Source: Anisodus tanguticus (lineage: Eukaryota; Streptophyta; Magnoliopsida; Solanales; Solanaceae). From it: a stretch of 64,000 bases of DNA. Made by a program: the position numbers and the translations under genes. This document shows, piece after piece, positions 23,859 through 34,602 of this stretch (position 1 is its first letter; each line of letters begins with the position of its first letter). The stretch spans positions 44,157,305 to 44,221,304 of the forward strand of contig CM067549.1 in assembly GCA_034509755.1 (NCBI GenBank), given 5' to 3'. The notes below the pieces were generated by a model that was given only the letters and a program-made list of their open reading frames with translations, was not told the origin of the DNA and searched no databases.

Positions 23859-24542
23859 TTTTGGAGTCGCTGAAGTGGAAGAGGCTGCAAACCATCAAAG
23901 TAAGCCTATATAGGAAAATGCAGCATAACTTCAATTTATGCCAGGAGAAGCACAGTTTTCCGAACACTCAAATCAAATGCTTATAAAGCTAATTGAATCG
24001 TATATCACTTTACAACCTCAAGAAACTTTGCAGCTAAACAAGTCTAAGACAGATATTTGATAGGGAAAGACATCCAGAAAATTCAAAGGTAAGCTGTCCA
24101 AACAAAATCTCGTATCTGTTGAACTCTGATTTTAGCCAACACGAGGAGATTTTCAACATGTTTCTTTATAATATAAGACTTTAGTTATGAAAAGTAAGGC
24201 CTATAATGGCAAAACAATGTGGAGCTCGATCAGACTTTGAGCAAAGGGAAGAATGAGGGTTTTTTGCCTTTGATGGAGAACAGGCTATTTGAAGGAGGAT
24301 TTGAAAATTTCTATAAAACATGTAGGTGGATATATTAAATTAAATTGTCTCCATATCCTTGCTAGTGTAATTCACATTTGTACTTTATTTCCTTATCTTC
24401 TAAAAAATACCAGAAGAATAAGTACCAGAGTGTAGAACAAGCAACAAAATTTCCAGAAGAATAAGTGCCGGAGTGTAGAACAAACAATAAATTCCCAGTT
24501 CCCAAAAGGAAAAGTAACTGCAATCATGCAATTTATTAGCAT

Positions 24543-24634
24543 AAATACCTTCACGTCAAGTGCTGGTGCCACACCTTCATGAATCTGACTACAGTGGATG
24601 GTACAATGACAGTAGGACCCACAGGAAATATTCT
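24543..24634 (-). other. Probable non-coding 5' exon of the coiled-coil gene
   Basis: On the minus strand the stretch is preceded by TTTCAG and followed by GTATTTATG, good acceptor and donor sites. Joined to the acceptor (TTTGCAG) at about 23,885 it puts an in-frame stop upstream of the ATG at 23,858, so it would be 5' UTR. Inferred from splice signals only. Confidence 0.45.
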
Positions 24635-25068
24635 GAAAGAAAATGCAACAGAAAGCACAGCACTGATTACCCAGAAGAAACAGTATAATAAGGAATGAAA
24701 TACTTAATTAAAATACAAATAGAATAAGTTCACGTAGACATCCTCTGACATTGCAATTACAGTAATTTGCAGGCTTGCTCGTTTAAATAAGTTGTATATT
24801 TGGAACTCACTGCTCAATATTTAGCATTCCTCAGAATGACAAAATGTTATGTTCACTTGGTTCATTTTTGTTGGTTTATAGCACGAACCAATATTTCTCG
24901 CTTCACAAGATCGCTCAAATAAATGGTGACTACTTAAACAAGTAACTGCATCTGTTATTCTCTGTTGAAGCTTAACCAGTTTCCATCTTCCTATATAAAA
25001 GATGCAATAGTAAGGCTCTTTTATATGGGTAAAGCAAAGAACCCAGAAAATAAAAGCTAAGAAGAAGG

Positions 25069-25905
25069 TTGACGCGTTGCAGAAGAGTAGAAGTTGTAGG
25101 GCGCTTCCAACCCCTTGGTGGTAGATTGGGATATCCATTACTATTTGAACATTTTGAGGGAAGACGTAAAATGGGGAAAGAATCTCAGTTCATGACGACA
25201 ATTGTTCAAGGTGGTACAAGTAAGCTGATTATGGAGAAAGTTGCTCAAGAAGGGGAAAATTTTCATCAGAGAAAAATCTGAAGAGAAGACAGAAAGGTTG
25301 GTCTAAACAACACAGAGAAGGCCTAAAATTCCGTGGTAATCTTCCTTCCCTTGGGGACTTTGAAGACACACTTTCCTTCTGCTTACCCCCGTGAACCACA
25401 AAACAGAAAAGGGCCCTGGTTTTACGACTCTATAGCATCTGATGAAGAATCATGTCAGAGTCGGATCCTCTCACTTAAAATGGCTAATACAAACTAAGAC
25501 AATCAAAATGACTCAGAACTAAGTTCTATTTTTAAGGCAGAGTAAAATTTGAACCTTGAATAACATCGCAATGAATAAGTCACAAAGCACACACACATGC
25601 ACACAGAGACAATGTAGAATAGAAGATCTGAAGCCCTAGTCAGACTTTCCCTGTAAAAGACAAAAGCAGTAAGCCTATCAGAGCCATCAAAATGAATGGT
25701 ACAACACTACACGATTATAGCAGATTCAGAGTGGCATCAATATGAAGGAAATTGGCAAAACATCAAAGCCTCCTGGAGTTCAGATGAGGATAAGGCTAAG
25801 ATCCTAATGAGGAAAATTGGAAAGGGTGGCAAGAACAAAGCGCAAAGGAAATGCCAGCTTTTCTGCATGAATTTTCTGTCATTTACTTTTGGAGTTGATG
25901 ACTAA
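25069..25905 (+). other. Unrecognised open frames inside the upstream intron
   Basis: Two unrelated open frames of 70 and 69 codons (25,069-25,281 and 25,696-25,905) lie on the plus strand. The first carries GRFQPLGGRLGYPLLFEHFE, which reads like a protein remnant, but I recognise no family. They may be decayed transposon or captured-gene pieces. Confidence 0.25.
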
Positions 25906-26437
25906 TATAACCCTATTATGCATTTATTTAGTAACTTGTCCTCCATCACAAGATAGTCTGCTAACTCATATACTTAAATATGATTCAAAACTGACAGAAA
26001 ACCAGATAAATCCACAACAAGCAGTCTTCAACGGTCCACGACTAAGACTTAAAAGTAACTTAGAAGATGCTTTCTAGCTAAAAGAGGGCCTCGCCAAATA
26101 CTGGATGATGCATGACAATTAAAAATTTTAACAAGCAACACACTAAACACGCATTAAACAAGCATTATTTTCACATTGCGGAGTATTGCTTCCTTGATTG
26201 CTGCTAGTGAAACGCATTCTTCTCTTCCAATAAAACAGAAGTAAACCTCAAATATATAAGACGTAAATAATGACATCTGCAAGCCCGCTACTAGTAAGTG
26301 CTGCCTAATATAACGAATGGAGATTAACATTTGCCCTTCACTTGAGGCAGCAAAAAAGACATTAGACATGCATGACCATCTCTTTCTTTTGAACTTACTC
26401 CATCCAAAAATTGTCGACCCCATTGGTCATTTAGGAT

Positions 26438-26547
26438 ATCACAACTCAATTATCCACCAACTCTAGCTATCTTTCACTTTCTTTTATTTTGAGATGGGGA
26501 AAAAAAGTGAAAGATAGACAGAGTTGATGGGATAATTGAGTTGTGAT
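26438..26547. repeat. Foldback (long stem-loop) in upstream intron
   Basis: The left arm starting ATCACAACTCAATTATCC pairs with the right arm ending GGATAATTGAGTTGTGAT. The arms are about 45 nt with few mismatches, around a loop of about 17 nt. It could be a small MITE or a transcribed hairpin. Confidence 0.8.
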
Positions 26548-27115
26548 TGTGAATGAACCTAAGTCTCACTTTTTCTGTTGTCAAGGGAACCTGCAGCAGC
26601 TACTCTACGGGTGCACAAGGTAAACCCCTCCCATGCAATAGCCCGCAAACCACACAGGAGAGGTAAAACGCGACGAGCTCGATTTCGAACCTGAGACCCC
26701 CCATTTGAACCTATGTCTCAGTTACCATACAACGAAAAAATGAAACATGCAGGACCTCTAATTCACGAAAACAAAACTAAAATACAAACCCACAGATACA
26801 ATCACGAAAACAAAACTCAAGTACACACACAACCCCCCCCCCCCCCCATTTATTTGTACACACTTAACAGGTCACAGCAGATGTAGGATGAAACTACCCA
26901 TAGTCCATAGAAATGCAACACCCACTAATCAAATGAAACCAAAAAACAAAGAAAAAACAAAAATACAAAGACCCAAAAGGCTATATAACAAAAATAGACA
27001 ACCAAACACAGACAAACAACTAATTTCTACAAAGTTCAGAGACTAAACCCAATGAAAAATGAAAATTCCGGATATTAAAATAGAAGAAAAGGAAAAGGGA
27101 ATATGAAAAAGTACC

Positions 27116-27240
27116 TGATTAATTAGGAAGATGCATCTATCGAACAAGATTGAAATGAGATACCAAGGAAAAAAGAAGTTTATGGTGTAGGGCAAAACAA
27201 CTTTGTTTCTACTAATACAAGTAAGGCTTCGTTTGGGCGT
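27116..27240 (-). promoter_or_regulatory. Possible first exon and promoter of the coiled-coil gene
   Basis: A candidate donor CAG|GTACTT on the minus strand ends a pyrimidine-rich stretch with no long open frame, as expected of a 5' UTR. The transcription start is not visible. This is a guess from position and the donor. Confidence 0.3.
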
Positions 27241-27529
27241 GAGCAAAACGAACCAAGGTCGGGATTTTGCCCCTTTGGCTGAGGGAGGTACAGAATATTA
27301 AGCACGTCGTACAAGTATTAAATGCACGTTGTCGTCTAAATTATATATTCCGTAATAATTTGAGAATTTTATGTGGCCAACGGAATCTGGGGCCGTTAGA
27401 ACGGACCTAACGGATTAAGCGTACACATGAATATGATGCTATTGCTAATCTCATTTCCTAAATTTATGTTGCGATATTTTAGTTGAAATTTTTTAAACCA
27501 AAACTAAAAAATTCATTCTCAATTGTACG

Positions 27530-28377
27530 TAGACCTGTCCAAAGGTCGGGTGGGCCGGGTCGGGTGACTTTTTTTTCGGCTTGCCCGACCCTGAGCCTAT
27601 TTTTTAAAAAAATTCCGACTCTGGCCCTGACCCGTCGGAATTTTTTGGCGGGCCAGGGTCAGGCCGGGTCGGGTCGAGGAATTTTTTATTTTTTTAAAAA
27701 AATTGAATTTCCAAAACTGAAATTGGCATTCACCCCTACATTACCACGAAATTTCGACGTTGAAATGTATTGTATATCGTGAGATCTGACTAAAGAAAAA
27801 GAAAATTTGAAATCGATTTGGGGAAAAACACAAATTGATTGGGAAAACGGACGTTTTTCTAAAAATTGGCTGCGCCAAACCGCGTTATGGCTATTTGACC
27901 GGTCCTGTCTCGAAAAAATACGCAAAATAAAAAAAAATCGGATAAAACGGACATTCGAGCGCAGAGTTATGACCATTTAAAGTTTCACCAATTTACAACT
28001 ACTTTCTCTCCCTACATTATGCTTCCGTGATATTAACAGAACGACTAATTATATAAATATATAATTAATAATCAACTACCGTTTTTACCTTATTTTATGT
28101 CGAGTTCAATGTTGATTAGAGCAATACATATATTATAAAAACATGCATTATATCACTTATTAATGGCAAAAATATATATAAGTACAAAATAAATATTAAT
28201 GAAGGAAAAATAATATAAATTATATTAAAAAAATATGCGGGTCGGGTAAAATATTCTGACACTGGTCGGGTCCCCGCTTTTTTAGAACGAGTGGCTCGCG
28301 GGTCAGCTATAAATTGACCCTGGCCCTGGTTTTTTCAGGTCGGGTCGGGCGGGTCCCCGACCCGGTGGACAGGTCTA
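27530..28377. mobile_element. hAT-2: non-autonomous hAT element with GGGTCGG arrays
   Basis: The ends TAGACCTGTCCAAAGGTCGG and, inverted, TAGACCTGTCCACCGGGTCG are inverted repeats. The flanking 8-bp repeats ATTGTACG (27,522-27,529) and ATTGTATG (28,378-28,385) match at 7 of 8 positions. Subterminal regions are packed with GGGTCGGG and CCCGACC variants. The AT-rich interior shows no transposase. Confidence 0.85.
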
Positions 28378-28385
28378 ATTGTATG

Positions 28386-29618
28386 TAAACAATACTCCGT
28401 AGAAGACAAGGGGCTGAAATACAAATTAGATGAGTTGAGAGTGTATTGATTGACCAATTTAAATTGGTTCTTTTGGTATGATGTATAAGAAAATAATCAT
28501 GGTATAAATTAATGTATAATTTTATTCAATGTTTGATTGTAATTTAAATCATGTATAAATTTATAGTCTGTTTGACCAAATTTATTTTTCTCAAAAAATG
28601 TTTATTTTAAAAAATTGAGGTGTTTGGTTAAGCTTTTGGGAGGATTGGAGAGTAGCATAAACTGTTTTTCCGAAGTTAAAAAAATATTTTTTACTCAGAA
28701 GCAATTTTTTAAAAAACACTTTTGAAAAAAAGGTCAAATACTAATTGCTGCTTAAAAGTGCTTTTAAATTAATTGATCAAACACAAACTTATTCTCGCCA
28801 AAAGTACTTTTTTGAAAAACGTTTTTCAAAATAAGCTAATTTTAGAAGTTTGTCCAAATAAGCTATATTATTTTATACCACCAACCACATGAAAACATTA
28901 ATTCATGTTCAATTTATACCAGGATAAAGTAGTAAAAATACAAAATTACCTTTATCGTTTTTCTAGAAACCAATGAAGGTTAAAGTATCAAGAATATAAT
29001 TGTGAATTCATTACTTTTGACTTTTAAAAAAATTAAGTATTTTAAATGATATCTTCAATTTTAATGCACTAGACCAAACACCCAACAAAAAATAATACTT
29101 ACATTATTAATCCTTATATAACTAATCCAGCTTGTATACCTTTATCTTCAAAACGAACGCCATTGTTAATGATGACAATTGGGGACAATATTGAAATTAG
29201 CTTTACAAGACCCTGAAGATCGTGAAATTGATTCAATGTGTTAGCCTTTTATTAATAGCGTATATATATATATATATATATTTATGTTGTACAGTATATT
29301 TTAATAGCACATTAATTGGTGTTATAAACTATGCTCATCCTGAAAAAAAGGAAAAAGATGAAAAAGAAAAAGGAAAGTAATGGTAACATTTATTAAGCAA
29401 GAAAATGGTAGAATTCAAGAAGCACAAAGATCAAAAGGTTTCATTGCTTCTCTAGCTTCCTTAAAAAGCATCCTTAAGTTATTAGTAATTGTTTCACCAA
29501 GAAAAAAGCAATTGAAGTACCAAAAGGGCAAGTATACAACTTGCTAATTTTAGTTCTTGGTGATTTTAGAAGCTTTTATTCGTCCCACCAAGTGCCCTAC
29601 TGCACATGATAAGTAGTA
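28386..29618. other. AT-rich intergenic DNA
   Basis: There is no gene. Around 28,570-28,870, 'gtttggttaagc' and 'gtttgtccaaataagct' suggest a diverged MITE whose limits I cannot fix. A TA microsatellite lies at about 29,262-29,282. Confidence 0.4.
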
Positions 29619-29858
29619 CCTCCTCTGTGTCAATTTATATGATGTAGTTTGACTAGATACGAAATTTAAAAAATAAAAAAAGATTTTTGAATTTATGATT
29701 TAAAACAAGTCAAAAATATTTGTGTGGTTATAAATCATCTCGTTAAGCGTAAAAGATAAAGTTTAAAGTTAAATTGTTGTCAAATAAGAAAATGTGTCAT
29801 TTTTTTGGATTGACTAAAAAGAAAATTGTGTCATATAATTTGGGATAAAGGGGAATAG
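29619..29858. mobile_element. Stowaway-like MITE
   Basis: The left end 'cctcctctgtgtcaatttat' pairs imperfectly with the right end 'aatttgggataaaggggaat'. It is bordered by TA at 29,617-29,618 and 29,859-29,860. About 240 bp, AT-rich, non-coding. Confidence 0.7.
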
Positions 29859-30737
29859 TAATAATTATCATAGTTGTTATGGAATAAAGAAATTAGAGAA
29901 AATGTATTGTAATCTTTCTTCTTTCTTTTTTTTTTTTTCGCAACTTGAAGGTAAGACGGATCTAAAATTTTATATCAATTGGTCATTTGGTCCGAGTCAT
30001 ATGCTTATGACAACAGAAGAAAATTTAGTACTATGAATTAATGTTTTTATGGAAATATTTAACATTGTATCTGAAAGGATTTAACTTGTTGTATATATTG
30101 ATAATGCAATTATTTTATACATTATTGATGCATTTTAATTTATTATAACATGCTACTTACTTTATTTTGATATTACCAAATTAAGTTTATCATAGAAATA
30201 TGCTAGAGTAGTTTAACCCAACTTGATGGCTTAAAAAATTTATAAACAACCATGCACAGAAGTTAAACTCATCCCTGCTTTAAAAACTCATGCTGAAGGG
30301 GGCGGTGATCCTTCAATATTTTCCACAAAAAATCCACAATAAGCAAAGAATTTATACTTCAGTAAAAGATTTACACTGGTCCCTCACATAGCTCCCAAAT
30401 AGATTCTTTTTCACCTAATCTGCTAATCATTATGTCAATTTGTTGTCTACTTTATTTGTCTAGTCATCAGCTGAAATCCTATGTTATTGAGATTCTTCAA
30501 AAATGTGATAGGGCCTGTCGAATCCTCCAAAAATAGTGTATTTTTGAAAGATCCGACACGGGTACCACGATGGCAACACAACTGAAATCCATGTTACTTC
30601 AGTTTCAGTTGACAATCTTAAAACAATATTGAAGGAAGTAAATTGAGACACATCTAGCTTTAACTACAACAATGATACTACAATTTACATGATATTAACT
30701 ATAATACTTTTTTACATCTTCTATATCCAGAAAAATC
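29859..30737. other. AT-rich intergenic DNA, no gene seen
   Basis: Nothing beyond low-complexity T runs (about 29,928) can be supported. Confidence 0.45.
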
Positions 30738-32823
30738 AAATGAGGGAGTTTGACCATGGCTAGTGTAAAGGAGATGTGGGAGAGGTTGATGGCCAAGGGG
30801 CTTGGGGGAGTAGCGGGGATGCGATCGGTATGTGGGACAGGACGGCCAGCTACATTCGGGAGGTAGCTAGAGAAGTGCTAGGGATCTCGCGGGGTAGCCG
30901 TGGTGGGCATCGAAGGAACTGGTGGTGGAATGGTATAATTCAAGAAAAGGTGGAAGCAAAGAAAGCAGCGTATGTGAAATTGATAGAAAGCAAGGATGAT
31001 GTGGAGAGGTGGACGAATAGAGAATTGTATAAGATGGCGAGGAAGGAGGCAAAACTAGCGGTTACGGCGGCGAAAACGACGGCTTTTGAACGCCTGTATG
31101 TGGAATTAGAGGAAAATGGTAGGGATAAGAAGTTGTGCAGACTAGCCAAGGTGAGGGAGAGGAGGGCCCATGACTTGGATAACGTGAGGTGCATCAAGGA
31201 TGAGGACGACAAAGTACTAGTGGAGGACGCGTATATTAGACGAAAGTGGCAGTCTTACTTCCATAAACTCTTGAACGAAAAAAGAGATAAAGACATTGTG
31301 CTAGGAGATCTGGAGCAATCCGTAAGGTGCCGAGATTTTGGATATTGTTGAAGCATTAAGGTTGAAGAGGTTAAAGGTGTTGTTCGCAGGATGCACAGGG
31401 GACGAGCGGCCGAGCCTAATGAGATCTCAGTTGAATTTTGGAAGAGCGCAGGCAGGGTAGGTTTGGAGTGGCTAACTGAGTTGTTTAATGTCATTTTTAA
31501 GACAACGACAATGCCCGAAGAATGAAGGTGGAGTACAATGATTCCTTTATACAAGAACAAAGGTGACATCCAGAGTTGCAACAACTATAATGGTATCAAA
31601 CTGCTAAGCCACTATGAAAGTTTGGGAAAGGGTCGTGGAGATGAGGGTGAGAAGAGGCGTGTCTATTTCTGAGAACCAGTTTGGATTCATATCGGGGCGC
31701 TCGACTACAAAAGTCATTCATCTTATTAGGAGGTTGGTGGAGCAGTATAGGGAGAAGAAGAGACTTACATATGGGTTTCATCGACCTCGAGAAGGCATAC
31801 GACAAAGTCCCTAGGGAGGTTCTATGGAGATGTTTGGAGGTTAGAGGTGTACCGGTGGCGGACACTATGGCGATCAAATATATGTATGATAGAGCCAAGA
31901 TCATGGTATATACAGTAGAAGGAGACTCGAAGTACTTTCTAGTGATGATGGGGTTGCACCAGGGATCAACTCTTAGCCCATTCTTATTTTCCTTGGTGAT
32001 GGATGGACTGACGCGACAAATACAAGGGCAGGTGCCATGGTGTATGTTATTCTCATACGATATAGTCCTTTCTTGATGAGACTCGCAGCGAAGTGAACGC
32101 TAAGCTGGAGGTCTGGAGACAGACTCTGGAGTTTAAAGGGTTCAGGCTGAGTAGGACCAAGACAGAATACTTGGAGTGCAAGTTCAGTAACGGGAGCGAC
32201 CATGAGACAGACATAAAGGTGAGGCTTGGTACTCAGATCATTCCAAATAAAGGAAGCTTCAAGTACCTCGGGTTTATTATCCAAAGGAATTGAGAGATTG
32301 ATGACGATATCACACATCGTATTGGAGTAGGGTGGATGAAATGGAGGCTCGCTTCTGGAGTCTTGTGCGATAAAAAGTATCCACCAAAACTTAAAGGCAA
32401 GTTATATAGGGTGGTCGTTAGACCAACTATGTTGTATGGGGCGGAGTGTTGGTCAGTCAAGACTTCGCATATCAAAAGATGAAAGTTGCGGAGATGAGGA
32501 TGTTGAGATGGATGTGTAGGCATGCAAGGAGAGATATGATTAGAAATGATGATATCCGGGACATAGTAGGGGTGGCCTCAGTGGAGGATAACATGCGGAA
32601 AGCAAGGTTGAGATGGTTCGGGCATGTGCAGAGGAGAGACATAGATGCCCCAGTGCGAAGGTGTGAGAGGTTGGCTATGGACGGGTTCAGGAGGGGTAGA
32701 TGTAGGCCGAAGAAGTATTGGGGAGAGGTGATTAGACGGAATATGGCGCAAGTGCAACTTACTGAGAATATGACCTTAGATATGGGATTGTGGAGGACAC
32801 AAATTATGGTAGTAGGTAGTTGA
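30738..32823 (+). pseudogene. RTE-type LINE, 5'-truncated and broken reverse transcriptase
   Basis: The first frame (30,776-31,351) matches the linker between endonuclease and reverse transcriptase in plant RTE LINEs, with WWWNGIIQEKVEAKK and ARKEAKLAVTAAKTTAFERL. Further pieces in shifted frames follow: FIDLEKAYDKVPREVLW (about 31,775-31,825), LHQGSTLSPFLFSLVMDGL (about 31,955-32,010) and KYLGFIIQRN near 32,262-32,291. The C-terminal tail ends at 32,823. Several frameshifts and stops break the frame. The endonuclease is missing, consistent with 5' truncation. The frames on the opposite strand are shadows. Confidence 0.9.
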
Positions 32824-33462
32824 GCGTAGTCCATTTACGCTTACAAACTAGTAGTTGTAGTGTTATAGAGTACTTGTTTTATAAGAATTGGGTGGTGAAA
32901 ATCATATTAGAAAAGTAGACCATCATTGTTGAACAAACTTGAAGAAATGGGTTTGAGTTTCAAATCTGATTCTTGTGAGAAATTTGGAGTAGATGTTGTT
33001 TAGACTTGTTGGGAATAGCCAAAGGAGGTTCTCTACAACACTTGAAGTTATTTATTGGAGATATGAAATGGTTTTGAACAAGAATTGCAACTGAAAATCG
33101 TTGAGAAAGTTCATCTCTATAGTTAGCGATGTGTTTACACTTTTATATAAGGTAGATATATTTGTATACACTTTTATACAAGGTGATACATTATTTATAT
33201 TGGATTATTGGTGATAAATATTGAAATATTGTATAATAATATATAAACACTGTTGCAAAAATATTTGCTTGTGAACTGAAATGTAGCTACGTGGGTGCAA
33301 AGTGTTATGTTGGGTTGTATATTTTTAAAAGGGGAAACAACACCAAATACCTCTAAAAATAAAATAATTACCCGCTTCATGTCCCTCCTAAACTAATTTG
33401 ACTTTTTACCCAACCGACCGAAACTAATTATCCGAGTATCCCCTCGCCCCAAAATCCTTCCT
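32824..33462. other. Intergenic DNA, no gene seen
   Basis: The first part may be the LINE 3' untranslated end. No target duplication was found and nothing else is recognised. Confidence 0.4.
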
Positions 33463-33830
33463 CCATGATGCCATCGCAGTATATCGTGATGGTATCATGG
33501 AGGACTAAGAGAATGACTTAATCATTACTTCATGATACCATCTCAGCATATTTATATATGTACCACGCTGGTACCATGGACTGAGGAGTGTCTCATTGAA
33601 GGATTGAAATAGTCCTCTATGATACAATCACAGTATATATATATATATATGGTATCATAAAGATTTTTTCGAGAAAAGTGTGTATTTTTTAATAAATGAA
33701 CATAACCTCCATAATACCATCTAAGTATATTTATATATCATGATAGTATCATTGAGGACTGAGAGAAGGTCTGAATCAGTCTTGCATGATATCATCTCAG
33801 TATATATATATATATATGCTGGTATCATAA
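33463..33830. repeat. Array of five imperfect palindromes
   Basis: Variants of CATGATACCATCTCAGTATA facing TGCTGGTATCATG form foldbacks at about 33,463-33,500, 33,531-33,580, 33,619-33,660, 33,711-33,755 and 33,785-33,830. Several linkers share a 'ggaggactgagagaa' motif. The centres are AT microsatellites. Confidence 0.85.
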
Positions 33831-34311
33831 TTTGAGGGCATGTCAAATAAATAGTTTTAATTTTTTTTGGAGTGCAAAAATAATAGGGATATGAGCTAAT
33901 AATTACTTTGATTTGAGAGGGCATGCACGTTGTTTCCCCTTTTTAAAATTCCTCAAATTAGTACTACTATTTTTATTGGATGATCATTTAAAACTTATAG
34001 TAAAATTAGCTAGATGAACGTTGATAACACTGAACTTCTTCAGTAGTTACGTTGAGTTATAACTTGTGAAAGGAAGTCCTGAAATGGCAACTGCAAAATT
34101 TCGTCATTGCTTCTCTCTTTCGTTTCAAAATACTCTGTCATTTTCGTCAGACTGAACTAATTTATGTACATATAAATGTTCTACCATGTGGTATCCATCT
34201 TAGGACAAGCTAAGCCCTCAATAATTGCTTGAGTTAGATGGTGATACTCGGGTCTGTTTTTCTTTCCTATGACAAAATTGTTGTCTTTTCCAATTATAAC
34301 TCTATTTGGTG
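33831..34311. other. Intergenic DNA, no gene seen
   Basis: No coding frame or repeat boundary is supported. Confidence 0.4.
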
Positions 34312-34602
34312 TGAAAGAAATAATCCCTTTCTTATTTTCATTAATGGAAAGAGTATGTATACAAGTTACATATTTTCATAATAGGAGAATCATATTTCTA
34401 AAACCTTATTCTATTTGAAGATTAACTATACAATTATGGTAAGTGTACACTACTAATTACACTATAATATTACATTACATAATTGTACAAAGTAGAGGAG
34501 TAGGAGGAGAGCCCACGGGTGGGTAGTGCACTTGGTAATTTCGGGATACATAATATACACAATATACATAGAGTATATTGTGTATATTATGTATATCTAA
34601 CA
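34312..34602 (-). repeat. Copia-2 3' LTR
   Basis: It spans TGAAAG...TAACA on the plus strand and pairs with 39,080-39,381. It carries a perfect inverted repeat of 22-nt arms with a 5-nt loop at 34,546-34,594. Confidence 0.9.

Noticed and set aside
30867..32834. Minus-strand open frames across the LINE
   Set aside because: They are shadows of the plus-strand reverse-transcriptase remnants.
33463..33830. CRISPR-like array
   Set aside because: The repeats are palindromic AT-cored foldbacks with similar linkers in a plant nuclear context, not direct repeats with unique spacers.
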